Source: Limnobacter olei (GTDB lineage Bacteria > Pseudomonadota > Gammaproteobacteria > Burkholderiales > Burkholderiaceae_B). From it: a stretch of DNA of 64,000 nucleotides. Both the position numbers and the translations under genes were made by a program. The DNA lies in NCBI RefSeq assembly GCF_029087225.1, contig NZ_JARFJD010000012.1, positions 1-64,000 of the forward strand, read 5' to 3'. Shown in pieces: positions 46,445-55,651 of the stretch (position 1 is its first letter; every line of letters starts with the position of its first letter). The notes beneath the pieces were generated by a model that worked only from the letters and a program-made list of their open reading frames with translations, did no database searches and was not told the origin of the DNA.

Positions 46445-47542
46445 CTAGGCTTTAAAAAATGGCACGCGGGGCGCAATTGCGCACAACAGTTCATAGCCAA
46501 TGGTGCCGCAACGGTCAGCCACGACATCGACAGGAATGTGCCCACCCCACAATTCAACTGTGCTGCCAACATTGGCATTCGGGATGTGGCTGACGTCGAT
46601 GGTCATCATGTCCATCGACACGCGGCCTGCGACTGGCGCAACATGCCCTTCAACATACGTGGGCGTTCCGTCCGGTGCGTGGCGCGGGTAACCATCGGCG
46701 TAACCGCAAGCCACCACCGCGATACGCCCACTGTTGCTCGCTTCCCAACGCGAACCATAACCCACTCTGTCACCTTGTTTTACCTCTTGAATTGCAATAA
46801 TTTCGCTGCTGAAAATCATTGCTGGCTTCAGGCCATAGTTGGCCGCTGCATCGGGACCAGGGGTGGCGCCATAAATAGCGATGCCAGGGCGGGCAATGTC
46901 ACCGGCCAACATCGGAAAATTCAAACTACCGGCTGAATTGGCCAGGCTGCTTTGCCAATGGGCAGGCTTCAGTCCCATCAAGGCTTGATGCTGATGTTGC
47001 GCAAAAGGCAAGCGGACCCGCGGCTCCGCTTCATCTGCATTGGCAAAGTGCGTCATCAAAACTGGTGTGGGCCATTGATATTTCAGGGTGAACTCATCCA
47101 GCCGCTGAATGGCAGCTTGCGCTTGAGCAGACTGAAACCCCAAGCGATTCATGCCGGTGTTCAACTTCAAGAAAATTCTGGGCTTGTGTGCCGGTGCCTG
47201 CTTCGCAAGAACCTCCAGATCATCCAACTGCTGGTCATTGTGGACCACCCAATCACAACGTAACTCCAAGGCCTTGAGCAGATCGGCCTGGTCAAAACAG
47301 CCTTCGAGTAACACAATTGGCTTGTTCCAACCCAGGTGGCGCAAGCGGGTCGCGCCCTCAATTTCCAAAATGGCCAAGGCGTCAGCCTCGCGCAGGCCAT
47401 CAATAATTCTTTCCAAACCATGCCCATAGCCATTGGCTTTCACCACTGGCATCACCGCGACATTGCCCAGCAATTCCTTGATTCTATTGATATTGGCAGA
47501 GATGGCGGCGGGTCTGACCACTGCACGTATGGGTCGCGGCAT
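46445..47542 (-). CDS. alr: Alanine racemase
   Basis: A 365-residue PLP enzyme that interconverts L- and D-alanine for peptidoglycan. The PLP lysine is in PVVKANGYGHG (about residue 35). The C-terminal domain contributes the second catalytic base, tyrosine, in RVGYGSRWEA. Other typical blocks are KLNTGMNRLGF and ARPGIAIYG. The length is normal. It is divergent from lplT (159-base gap) and sits upstream of radA on one transcript; alr next to radA is common in betaproteobacteria. Confidence 0.96.
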   Translation of the reverse strand: MPRPIRAVVRPAAISANINRIKELLGNVAVMPVVKANGYGHGLERIIDGLREADALAILEIEGATRLRHLGWNKPIVLLEGCFDQADLLKALELRCDWVVHNDQQLDDLEVLAKQAPAHKPRIFLKLNTGMNRLGFQSAQAQAAIQRLDEFTLKYQWPTPVLMTHFANADEAEPRVRLPFAQHQHQALMGLKPAHWQSSLANSAGSLNFPMLAGDIARPGIAIYGATPGPDAAANYGLKPAMIFSSEIIAIQEVKQGDRVGYGSRWEASNSGRIAVVACGYADGYPRHAPDGTPTYVEGHVAPVAGRVSMDMMTIDVSHIPNANVGSTVELWGGHIPVDVVADRCGTIGYELLCAIAPRVPFFKA

Positions 47543-47701
47543 GGGCTGGCAATTGGTGGTTTAGGGGTTGGCTCGAACTTTATAAAAAAGGCATTGCTTA
47601 ATACGCGAAGCGTCTGGATATGATATAACGCCTCAACACCGTTGAACGAGCAGCGAAACGGCGAAATCGCACTAAATGGATTTCGCTCAATTCACAGTTG
47701 A

Positions 47702-48979
47702 ATGAAACCCGGCTTTTACACCATCATGGCGGCGCAGTTTTTCTCGTCGCTTGCAGACAATGCACTTTTGATTGCGGCAATCGCATTGCTGTTTCAGATC
47801 CAGTCGCCTGACTGGATGACCCCATTGCTGAAACTGTTCTTCGTGGTGTCGTACGTGGTGCTGGCCCCCTTCGTTGGCGGGTTTGCAGACACATTGCCGA
47901 AAGGCAGGGTCATGTTGATCACCAACTCCATTAAAATTGTGGGTTGCCTGATGATGTTCTTTGGCGTACACCCCCTGCTTTCTTACGCGGTGGTTGGGTT
48001 GGGCGCTGCAGCCTACTCACCCGCGAAATATGGCATCCTGACCGAGCTGTTACCACATGACAGGCTTGTAGAGGCCAATGGCTGGATCGAAGGACTTACA
48101 GTGCTATCGATTATTCTGGGCACCGTACTTGGTGGCATATTGATTGCGCCAAGCACTAGCCAGTACCTGATGCAGCTGCACATTCCAGGCGTGACCGACA
48201 ATATGGACACGCCTGCAGAGGCTGCCATCTTTGTGATTACTTCAGGCTATTTGATCGCGGCTATTTTCAACTTCAAGATCCCAGACACAGGCGCTCGATA
48301 CGAGCCACAGTTGAATCACCCAATCATCATGACCCGCAAGTTTTACGGCTGTGTAAAGCAACTGTGGAACGACAAACTGGGACAAATTTCACTGGCCGTT
48401 ACCACGCTGTTCTGGGGTGCTGGGGCCACGCTTCAATTTATCGTGCTGAAATGGGCAGAAAGTGCCTTGGGCCTGCCTTTGGACAAAGGCGCAATTCTGC
48501 AAGGCGTTTGCGCATTCGGCGTGGCGGCCGGTGCTGTGGCCGCGGCCAAAATGATCCCGCTGAAAAAATCAATGTTGGTGCTGCCCATGGGTATATTAAT
48601 GGGCATTGTTTGCATGACCATGGTGCTGGTGAACAATCAGGGCATGGCCTACCTGCTAATTACCGTGATCGGCGCACTGAGCGGATTTTTCGTGGTACCC
48701 ATGAACGCTTTGCTGCAACACCGGGGCCATGTGCTGATGAGCGCTGGCCGATCGATTGCCATTCAAAATTTCAATGAAAATATTTCAGTGCTGACCATGC
48801 TTGCCATTTACGCCATCTTGATCAGTTTTGATGTGCATGTGAACAATGTGATTCTGATGTTCGGCGGCTTTGTGATGGCCACCATGCTGATGGTAATTCT
48901 GTGGCACCGCCGCAACCAGCGCCTGTACAACGTGGAAGCCCGAATAGGAGAGGACCGCCCTGTGGGCGTGCCTCTGTGA
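47702..48979 (+). CDS. lplT: Lysophospholipid transporter (MFS)
   Basis: A 425-residue major facilitator with about 12 hydrophobic helices. The N-terminal block YTIMAAQFFSSLADNALLIAA and the loop GGFADTLPKGRVMLITNS match LplT, which flips lysophospholipids from the outer to the inner face of the cytoplasmic membrane for re-acylation. In enterobacteria lplT is joined to aas; no acyltransferase follows here, and the 3' end lies 8 bases from a convergent UDG gene. ATG at 47702 follows a weak ribosome site (AGTTG). Confidence 0.88.
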   Translation: MKPGFYTIMAAQFFSSLADNALLIAAIALLFQIQSPDWMTPLLKLFFVVSYVVLAPFVGGFADTLPKGRVMLITNSIKIVGCLMMFFGVHPLLSYAVVGLGAAAYSPAKYGILTELLPHDRLVEANGWIEGLTVLSIILGTVLGGILIAPSTSQYLMQLHIPGVTDNMDTPAEAAIFVITSGYLIAAIFNFKIPDTGARYEPQLNHPIIMTRKFYGCVKQLWNDKLGQISLAVTTLFWGAGATLQFIVLKWAESALGLPLDKGAILQGVCAFGVAAGAVAAAKMIPLKKSMLVLPMGILMGIVCMTMVLVNNQGMAYLLITVIGALSGFFVVPMNALLQHRGHVLMSAGRSIAIQNFNENISVLTMLAIYAILISFDVHVNNVILMFGGFVMATMLMVILWHRRNQRLYNVEARIGEDRPVGVPL

Positions 48980-48987
48980 CAGACGGC

Positions 48988-49698
48988 TTAAATTAAACCT
49001 TGCTGTTTCAACAACAACAAATCGTCCCACGCTTTTGATTTTTCCTCCGGCCTGCGCAACAGGTACGCTGGGTGGTAAGTAACCACTGCAGGAATATCAA
49101 GACCATCCAGGCTAACTTGGTGAACCAATCCCCGCAATTCGCCCACTGGCTTTTTGGTGTTCAGAAGGGTTTGAATTGCAAAGCGCCCAACCAGCAACAA
49201 CACTTTGGGCCCACTGGCCTTGATTTGCTGAACCAGGTAGGGAGAACATTGGTCAATTTCTGCCTGCTCGGGATTGCGATTACCCGGTGGGTGGCACTTC
49301 ACCACATTGGCAATATAGGTGTTGTTTGTACGGCTTGCGCCAATCGCTTTCAACATGCGATCCAACAATTGCCCTGACTTGCCCACAAATGGCAGGCCTG
49401 TCGCATCTTCTTCCACGCCCGGCCCTTCTCCCACCACCATCAGGGGTGCATGCGGTATGCCATCGGCAAATACGGTTTGCTTGCGGGTTTCGCACAAGCC
49501 GCATTGTTTGCAGGTGGCTACACTTTCTCGCAATGATTCAAGCGTGAGTGCTGCCGGCAAAATTGCATTGGTCCCCACGCTACTTGCGATCGTGTCCGGC
49601 TTTGACTCGCTTTCTTGGTTGCGCAATTCCCAAACAGGGCCGATACCCATGGCATTGAACAAGTCGGCTTTACTTCGAGTGCTTGTCATTCCGGTCAA
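48988..49698 (-). CDS. Uracil-DNA glycosylase, family 4
   Basis: A 236-residue Fe-S uracil-DNA glycosylase. After a variable N-terminal region of about 70 residues comes CKQCGLCETRKQTVFADG with the cluster cysteines. The family-4 active-site motif GEGPGVEEDATGLPFVGKSG follows, with GEGPG (here with E as the second residue) and the water-activating region, then NVVKCHPPGNRNP, and VVTYHPAYLLRRP with the conserved HP. It is the last gene of the ispD-ispF-tsaB-rimI group and overlaps rimI by 4 bases, an arrangement common in this order of bacteria. Confidence 0.93.
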   Translation of the reverse strand: MTGMTSTRSKADLFNAMGIGPVWELRNQESESKPDTIASSVGTNAILPAALTLESLRESVATCKQCGLCETRKQTVFADGIPHAPLMVVGEGPGVEEDATGLPFVGKSGQLLDRMLKAIGASRTNNTYIANVVKCHPPGNRNPEQAEIDQCSPYLVQQIKASGPKVLLLVGRFAIQTLLNTKKPVGELRGLVHQVSLDGLDIPAVVTYHPAYLLRRPEEKSKAWDDLLLLKQQGLI

Positions 49699-50147
49699 CC
49701 TGTAAATCGTTTGAACATCACCAAGGCGTCTTCGCGGCCCAGTTGAGACGGGTAATAATTCTTGCGGGCCCCAATCAATTTGAACCCCTCTTTCTCATAC
49801 AGGTTTTTTGCAGTCACGTTGCTGGGCCTGACCTCCAGCAACATGCCGGTTGCATTGGCCAGTTTGGCCTGGCCAATGCCCCATTGCAACAAGTGCTTAC
49901 CGTGCCCCAAACCTTGCAAATCGGCACGAATAGATATGTTCAGCAAGTGGTATTCATCCACCACATGCATCATGACAATGTAACCTGCAAGTTGCTCATC
50001 CAACCACATGCAGTGCATGTGATAACCCGCCCGCAAAGAGTCCAGAAAATTCCGGTCTGTCCAGGGAAACTCGTAAATCTGGTTCTCAACCAGAATTACA
50101 GCAGGCACATCAGCCTCTGTCATGGGTCGAATACTAAACAGCGCCAT
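49695..50147 (-). CDS. rimI: Ribosomal protein bS18-alanine N-acetyltransferase
   Basis: A 150-residue GNAT acetyltransferase. The acetyl-CoA loop is RADLQGLGHGKHLLQWGI (R/Q-x-x-G-x-G/A pattern) and the terminal block is NVTAKNLYEKEGFKLIGARKNYY, typical of RimI. It acetylates the N-terminal alanine of ribosomal protein S18 and possibly other proteins. It overlaps tsaB by 14 bases upstream and the family-4 UDG by 4 bases downstream; adjacency with tsaB is widely conserved. Confidence 0.93.
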   Translation of the reverse strand: MALFSIRPMTEADVPAVILVENQIYEFPWTDRNFLDSLRAGYHMHCMWLDEQLAGYIVMMHVVDEYHLLNISIRADLQGLGHGKHLLQWGIGQAKLANATGMLLEVRPSNVTAKNLYEKEGFKLIGARKNYYPSQLGREDALVMFKRFTG

Positions 50148-50838
50148 GCTTCAACGCCAATCGTTCAGTGGTGGTTTGGGCGACCTTGTCGCGAACATAC
50201 AAAGGCTGACAATCAAACGGTGCAGCCACTCGACCTGCCAGGAATTCTTGCCATGCCAATTGTGCCAGGCGAATTGCGCACACGGCCCCCAGCAACACGT
50301 CTGGGCCTGGGTTGTGTAGGTGCGCATACAAATGTGCATCGCACACAGCCGGCCCCTGAATTTTTTGCAATTCGTGCATTGCCAACAAATGGGGTGGCTT
50401 GACCCATGCTGTGCCCTGTGCAGTTCGCTGAATGCAGGCTGCGTAAATTTCATGCAAACGTGCATCCATCAAAACCGTAACTGGCAGCTCTTGCTGCCAA
50501 GCAGGCAACAAGCATTCAAAGCTGCTCAACGGCACAGTGGGCACTTGCCAGGCCACAGCCAGGCCTTGGGCAATACCGCAAGCTGTGCGCAAGCTGGTAA
50601 AACCACCAGGGCCAATATCTACAGCAATTGCTACACACTGGGCAGGCTTTAAATTGCCGAGTTCAAGGTGATGCTGAATCAAGGGCAATAGTTGGGCAGA
50701 CTGGCTTTTGTAATCAGTAATTTCAAAGTTGAACAAGTCCGCCGCATGCGCATTTAATTCAAGAGGCTCAGTGGCTGCAGCCACCTTGGCTACGCCTGAA
50801 CTGGTACTAATCGCCAAAATAAAACGGGAAACCATCAC
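50134..50838 (-). CDS. tsaB: tRNA N6-threonylcarbamoyladenosine biosynthesis protein TsaB
   Basis: A 234-residue ASKHA-fold protein that pairs with TsaD to modify A37 of tRNAs reading ANN codons. The N-terminal strand is [14 protein letters not shown], and the central block [26 protein letters not shown] is the family signature. GTG at 50838 and ATG at 50835 are both possible; either overlaps the ispF stop. TsaB lacks metal-binding His residues, as expected for the non-catalytic partner. Confidence 0.95.
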   Translation of the reverse strand: MMVSRFILAISTSSGVAKVAAATEPLELNAHAADLFNFEITDYKSQSAQLLPLIQHHLELGNLKPAQCVAIAVDIGPGGFTSLRTACGIAQGLAVAWQVPTVPLSSFECLLPAWQQELPVTVLMDARLHEIYAACIQRTAQGTAWVKPPHLLAMHELQKIQGPAVCDAHLYAHLHNPGPDVLLGAVCAIRLAQLAWQEFLAGRVAAPFDCQPLYVRDKVAQTTTERLALKHGAV

Positions 50839-51329
50839 TCGCCCTTCACCATCAACACCACAGCTTGCGCCTCAATGGCTTCCTTGCGCCCAAGGTAACC
50901 CAGTTTTTCGTTGGTTTTGGCTTTGATGTTGACTGCATCCAGTGGCAAGCCACAAAGGCTGCTCAAACTTGAGTGCATTGCTGCCATGTGGGGGGCAAGT
51001 TTTGGGCTTTGGCAAATCAAAGTGGAATCGATATTAATCAAGGTAAACCCCTTACGCCTGGCTTTCTCGATCACGTTTTTTAACAGCACGCCACTGTCAG
51101 CCCCTTCAAACTGGGGGTCCGTGTCAGAAAAGTGGGTGCCAATGTCGCCCATGGCGCAGGCCCCCAAAATTGCATCAGTAATAGCGTGCAACAAGGCATC
51201 TGCATCGGAATGACCCAGCAAACCGAGCTCGGAAGGAATGTGTACTCCTCCCAAAATCAGCCGACGCCCTTCGACCAGGCGATGTACGTCATACCCCTGC
51301 CCCACTCTCAAGCGGCCAATTTCACTCAT
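50835..51329 (-). CDS. ispF: 2-C-methyl-D-erythritol 2,4-cyclodiphosphate synthase
   Basis: A 164-residue MEP-pathway enzyme that forms MEcPP. The zinc and active-site block [19 protein letters not shown] lies at residues 8-26, followed by [21 protein letters not shown], with the conserved Asp/His metal ligands. The length is standard for the trimer. It overlaps ispD by 4 bases, so two pathway enzymes are produced together (ispE is elsewhere). Confidence 0.97.
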   Translation of the reverse strand: MSEIGRLRVGQGYDVHRLVEGRRLILGGVHIPSELGLLGHSDADALLHAITDAILGACAMGDIGTHFSDTDPQFEGADSGVLLKNVIEKARRKGFTLINIDSTLICQSPKLAPHMAAMHSSLSSLCGLPLDAVNIKAKTNEKLGYLGRKEAIEAQAVVLMVKGE

Positions 51330-52057
51330 TCAAAATTCTCCTGATGCAAACCAAGCAATCTGGCCACTGTCCGCAAATCTTCAGCTTGGGTAATTTTCAT
51401 GTTTTCCACATGCCCCGGAACGATTAGGGGACCAATGCCCAGGGTTTCAATCGCACTGGCATCGTCGGTTAACTGGGCACCTTTGTACAAGCACTCGGAA
51501 ATAGCCATGCTAAGCGCTTGTGCCCGAAACATTTGCGGCGTCTGCGCCGCCCACAAGTGGTCTCTGGGTACAGTGTGTTGGGCAATCACCTCGCCTTCTT
51601 GGGCCAAGCTGGTTTTCTTCAAGGTATCCGCCACAGGCACAGCCAACAACGCGCCCGCAATGTGTTCACTGCCTTGGTCAATCAGACTTTTCAAAGCTGC
51701 AGCACTTAAACCAGGGCGGGCAGCATCGTGCACTAAAACCCAATCGGTTTCACTAACCAGAAAATTTTCAAGCAAATGGTTCAGGCCATTGAGAACGCTG
51801 TTCACACGCTCCTGCCCACCCAATGGCAAGCATTCCACCCGTGGGTTGCCTCGAAACAGCGCTGTGGCGGTCGAGTCGTCACTGGCCACCACCACAAATA
51901 CCCGTTCCACACGTGGATCGGCCAACAAGGCCTCAACGCTGCGCTCCAGCACGGTTTTTGCGCCCAGCATGGCGTATTGCTTTGGGAGACTTCCGCCAAA
52001 ACGACGCCCCGCACCACCTGCGGGCACCAAACCAATGTACTTGGCAATTCTTGCCAT
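51326..52057 (-). CDS. ispD: 2-C-methyl-D-erythritol 4-phosphate cytidylyltransferase
   Basis: A 243-residue nucleotidyltransferase of the MEP isoprenoid pathway. The CTP-binding loop is [19 protein letters not shown], near residues 10-28, and the later [13 protein letters not shown] and [17 protein letters not shown] blocks are typical. It is the first gene of the five-gene leftward operon ispD-ispF-tsaB-rimI-UDG, in which every junction overlaps. It is divergent from mfd. Confidence 0.97.
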   Translation of the reverse strand: MARIAKYIGLVPAGGAGRRFGGSLPKQYAMLGAKTVLERSVEALLADPRVERVFVVVASDDSTATALFRGNPRVECLPLGGQERVNSVLNGLNHLLENFLVSETDWVLVHDAARPGLSAAALKSLIDQGSEHIAGALLAVPVADTLKKTSLAQEGEVIAQHTVPRDHLWAAQTPQMFRAQALSMAISECLYKGAQLTDDASAIETLGIGPLIVPGHVENMKITQAEDLRTVARLLGLHQENFE

Positions 52058-52090
52058 GAAAGCCTGTTCCTATGCGGGCACTTGCCGCCG

Positions 52091-52120
52091 TATAATACGG
52101 GCCTTGATTCACCGACCCAA
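52091..52120 (-). promoter_or_regulatory. Promoter of the ispD operon, overlapping an mfd-facing -10 box
   Basis: On the minus strand TTGGGT (52115-52120) and TATTAT (52092-52097) have an ideal 17-base spacer. The same bases read TATAAT on the plus strand (52091-52096), inside the near-palindrome CCGTATAATACGG, and could act as the mfd -10, though its -35 partner (TTCCTA) is weak. Confidence 0.55.
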
Positions 52121-52182
52121 AACCCGAACTTGACGCCCACTGGAAAACCAGCATGGTTGCAGTATCCAAGCGGGCGAACTTT

Positions 52183-55100
52183 ATGCTTTCATATTTTACT
52201 TCTTCTTTTCAGCTAACCGGCGGCCACAGGCTCAGCTTGGCGCACCCGCCCGGAAGTGCCGACGCTTTTTTGCTGGCGCAATTGTGCACACAGGCCCAGC
52301 AGCAAAACAAGCTTTGCCTGATCACCTGCGCCAACCCGCACGATGCCACTCGCCTGCAAGAAGAAATCACCCTGTTTGCCCCCACCCTGAAGGTGCATTA
52401 CCTGCCAGACTGGGAAACCCTGCCCTACGACAGTTTGTCAGCCCACCAGGACTTGGTATCCGAACGACTTGCCACGCTTTACCAAACCCAGCGGGGTGAT
52501 CTGGACGTGCTGATCACAGCAGCCAGCACGGCCATCCAGAAGCTGGCACCCCCTTCATTTTTGGCCGGCAGCACCTTCTACTTCAAAACTGGCGACAAAC
52601 TGAATGAAAAGAAGTTGCGTGAACAACTGACGATTGCAGGCTATAACCATGTTTCACAGGTCATGACACCCGGTGAATACTGTATTCGCGGCGGCATTAT
52701 CGACTTGTTTGCAACCGGCACTGCGTTGCCGTTTCGAATTGATTTGTTTGATGATGAAATTGAATCCATCAAAACATTCGATGTAGACACCCAACGCAGC
52801 CTGTACCCTGTGCGGGAAATGCGCCTGCTGCCTGGCCGCGAATACCCCATGGATGAACAAAGCCGCGCGCAGTTTCGCAGCAAATGGCGTGAACGGTTTG
52901 AGGGCGACCCCTCGAAAATTTCCATATACCGCGACATGGGCACAGGCGTGGCCAGCGCAGGCATTGAGTATTATCTGCCCCTGTTTTTTGAGAACACCGC
53001 CAGCCTCGTTGATTACCTGCCCAAAAAAGAACTGGTGTTTATTCAACATGGCGACGTCGACCAAGCCTTGCAAACATTTTGGGCAGATACCCAAAGCCGT
53101 TTCGATTTTCTATCGAAAGACATTCAACGCCCAATTCTGCGACCTTCCGAAATTTACCTGAATGCCACTGAATTTTTCAGCAGTTTCGAGAATGCTGCAC
53201 GCGTGAATTTGTCGGCATCCAAAAATGCCTTGGTACCGGAATACAGCGGCGCGCTGCTGCCCGATCTGGCTGCAGATCGCAAAGCTGACGACCCAATTTT
53301 CAAGTTCCGCAACCTGATCGAACGAACGGGTGCTGGAAGCTACAAACAAGTCATCATGGTGGCCCCAAGCGATGGTCGCCGCGAAACCCTGAATCAGTAT
53401 TTTCTGGAACACAAACTAAAGCCCCACCAAACAGAAACACTGCAAGGTGCACTGGAAAGTGGCGAACGTTTTGTACTGTGCACCGCAGTGCTCGACCAAG
53501 GATTTGGCGTACACCGCGGGCTGGAAGCGCAAGTTGCGTTCGTCACGGAAGCAGAATTATTCTCGCTTTCACCCCGCCGCCGCGGCGCACGCAGGCAACA
53601 GGAAAGGCAAAGCAACGTTGAATCCATGATTCGCGATTTGTCGGAACTGAAAATTGGCGACCCGGTAGTGCACCAGCAGCATGGCATAGGCCGCTACAAA
53701 GGCCTGATCAGCATGGACCTTGGTGAAGGCGCATCTGAATTCCTGCACCTTGAATATGCCAATGGTTCGAACCTGTTTGTGCCGGTTGCCCAACTGCATG
53801 TGATTGCCCGCTACAGCGGCGCTGACCCGGAAAACGCGCCAGTACATGCCCTGGGTTCAGGCCAATGGGAAAAGGCAAAAAAGAAAGCGGCAAAAATGGT
53901 GCGCGACACCGCAGCCGAATTGCTCAACCTGTATGCCCGCCGCGCGCTGCGTAAAGGCCATGAATTCAAGTTAAGCATTGGAGACTACGAAGCCTTTGTT
54001 GAAAAATTCGGCTTTGAAGAAACCGCGGACCAGGCCGCAGCCATTCGCGCTGTCATTGCCGACATGACTTCCCCCCGCCCCATGGACCGCCTGGTGTGCG
54101 GCGACGTGGGTTTTGGAAAAACCGAAGTGGCCTTGCGTGCTGCTTTCGTCAGCGTAATGGATGGCAAACAGGTTGTGCTACTGGCCCCCACTACGTTGCT
54201 GGCCGAACAGCATTTTCAAACATTCTCAGACCGCTTCTCGGATTGGCCTGTGAAGGTGGTTGAATTGTCGCGTTTCAAATCGCCCAAAGAAATTCGTGAC
54301 GCAGTTGAATTAATCAACAGTGGGCGTGCCGACATCATTATTGGTACCCACAAGGTGCTGAGTTCCGAGGTGGAGTTTTCACGCCTTGGCTTGGTGATTA
54401 TTGATGAAGAACATCGTTTTGGTGTGCGCCAAAAAGAAGCGCTGAAAAACCTGCGTGCTGAAGTAGACGTGCTTACGCTGACGGCAACACCCATTCCACG
54501 CACCCTGGCCATGAGCATGGAAGGCATTCGCGATTTTTCGGTGATTGCCACTGCACCGCAACGCCGCCTGTCGATTAAAACCTTTGTGCGTCGCGAAACC
54601 GACAGCGTGATTCGTGAAGCTGTGCTGCGTGAATTGAAACGTGGCGGGCAGGTGTACTACCTACACAATGAAGTGGACACCATTGAAAATCGCCGAGAAG
54701 CGCTTGAGAAAATATTGCCTGAAGCACGAATCGGGATTGCCCACGGGCAAATGAACGAACGTGACCTTGAACGTGTGATGCGCGATTTTTATCAACAGCG
54801 CTTCAACGTGTTGTTGTGCACCACCATCATTGAAACCGGTATTGATGTACCCACCGCCAACACCATTGTCATTCACCGTGCAGATAAATTCGGCTTGGCC
54901 CAATTGCACCAGCTGCGCGGCCGGGTTGGGCGAAGCCACCACCAGGCCTATGCCTACATGATGGTGAACAACGAAGAAGGCTTGAGTAAAAACGCAGAGC
55001 GTCGCCTCGAGGCTATTACCATGATGGAAGACCTGGGCAGCGGTTTTTACCTGGCCATGCACGACCTTGAAATTCGTGGCGCCGGTGAAGTGCTGGGCGC

Positions 55101-55647
55101 CAACCAAAGCGGCAATGTGCACGAGGTGGGTTTTCAAATGTACACCGACATGCTGAACCACGCCGTGCGCAGTTTGCGTGCTGGCAAAGAACCCGATTTA
55201 ACCGCACCACTGAACGCCACGGTAGAAATTAACCTGCATACGCCTGCCTTGCTACCCGAAGATTACTGCCCCGATGTGCATGAACGCCTCACGCTATACA
55301 AGCGCCTTGCCAGCACCGAAGAAATGGACTTTGTTTCAGAGGTGCAAGAGGAATTGATTGACCGCTTCGGCAAATTGCCTGATGCAGCAACAGCACTATT
55401 GGAAACGCACCGTTTGCGCATTCTGGCCAAACCACTGGGCATTGCAAAAATAGACAGTTCAACCGACGCAACAGTGGTGCAGTTTGATGCCCAACCCAAT
55501 GTGGATGCTGGCAAAATTATCTTGATGATTCAAAAAGAAAAAGACATGAAACTGGCTGGTGCTGAACGCTTGCGCATCACGCGCAGTTTCCCGAAAGTCA
55601 GCGACCGTGTACAGTTTCTCAAAGGTTTGATCAAACAACTGGCTTGA
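52183..55647 (+). CDS. mfd: Transcription-repair coupling factor
   Basis: A protein of about 1154 residues that removes stalled RNA polymerase and recruits UvrA. The UvrB-like N-terminal region includes LPDWETLPYDSLSAHQDLVSERL. The RNA-polymerase interaction domain follows (VVHQQHGIGRYKGL...YLHLEYANGSNLFVPV-type block), then the translocase with Walker A CGDVGFGKTEVAL, DEEH box IIDEEHRFGVRQKE, TLTATPIPRTLA and the later TRG region. ATG at 52183 aligns best with known N-termini; ATG at 52153 would add ten residues. Neither has a strong ribosome site. Sel1-repeat and serB genes follow closely. Confidence 0.96.
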   Translation: MLSYFTSSFQLTGGHRLSLAHPPGSADAFLLAQLCTQAQQQNKLCLITCANPHDATRLQEEITLFAPTLKVHYLPDWETLPYDSLSAHQDLVSERLATLYQTQRGDLDVLITAASTAIQKLAPPSFLAGSTFYFKTGDKLNEKKLREQLTIAGYNHVSQVMTPGEYCIRGGIIDLFATGTALPFRIDLFDDEIESIKTFDVDTQRSLYPVREMRLLPGREYPMDEQSRAQFRSKWRERFEGDPSKISIYRDMGTGVASAGIEYYLPLFFENTASLVDYLPKKELVFIQHGDVDQALQTFWADTQSRFDFLSKDIQRPILRPSEIYLNATEFFSSFENAARVNLSASKNALVPEYSGALLPDLAADRKADDPIFKFRNLIERTGAGSYKQVIMVAPSDGRRETLNQYFLEHKLKPHQTETLQGALESGERFVLCTAVLDQGFGVHRGLEAQVAFVTEAELFSLSPRRRGARRQQERQSNVESMIRDLSELKIGDPVVHQQHGIGRYKGLISMDLGEGASEFLHLEYANGSNLFVPVAQLHVIARYSGADPENAPVHALGSGQWEKAKKKAAKMVRDTAAELLNLYARRALRKGHEFKLSIGDYEAFVEKFGFEETADQAAAIRAVIADMTSPRPMDRLVCGDVGFGKTEVALRAAFVSVMDGKQVVLLAPTTLLAEQHFQTFSDRFSDWPVKVVELSRFKSPKEIRDAVELINSGRADIIIGTHKVLSSEVEFSRLGLVIIDEEHRFGVRQKEALKNLRAEVDVLTLTATPIPRTLAMSMEGIRDFSVIATAPQRRLSIKTFVRRETDSVIREAVLRELKRGGQVYYLHNEVDTIENRREALEKILPEARIGIAHGQMNERDLERVMRDFYQQRFNVLLCTTIIETGIDVPTANTIVIHRADKFGLAQLHQLRGRVGRSHHQAYAYMMVNNEEGLSKNAERRLEAITMMEDLGSGFYLAMHDLEIRGAGEVLGANQSGNVHEVGFQMYTDMLNHAVRSLRAGKEPDLTAPLNATVEINLHTPALLPEDYCPDVHERLTLYKRLASTEEMDFVSEVQEELIDRFGKLPDAATALLETHRLRILAKPLGIAKIDSSTDATVVQFDAQPNVDAGKIILMIQKEKDMKLAGAERLRITRSFPKVSDRVQFLKGLIKQLA

Positions 55648-55651
55648 ATTC

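Noticed and set aside
45896-46936. 346-codon plus-strand open frame across radA and alr
   Set aside because: It crosses the boundary of two intact, recognisable minus-strand genes and has no family features.
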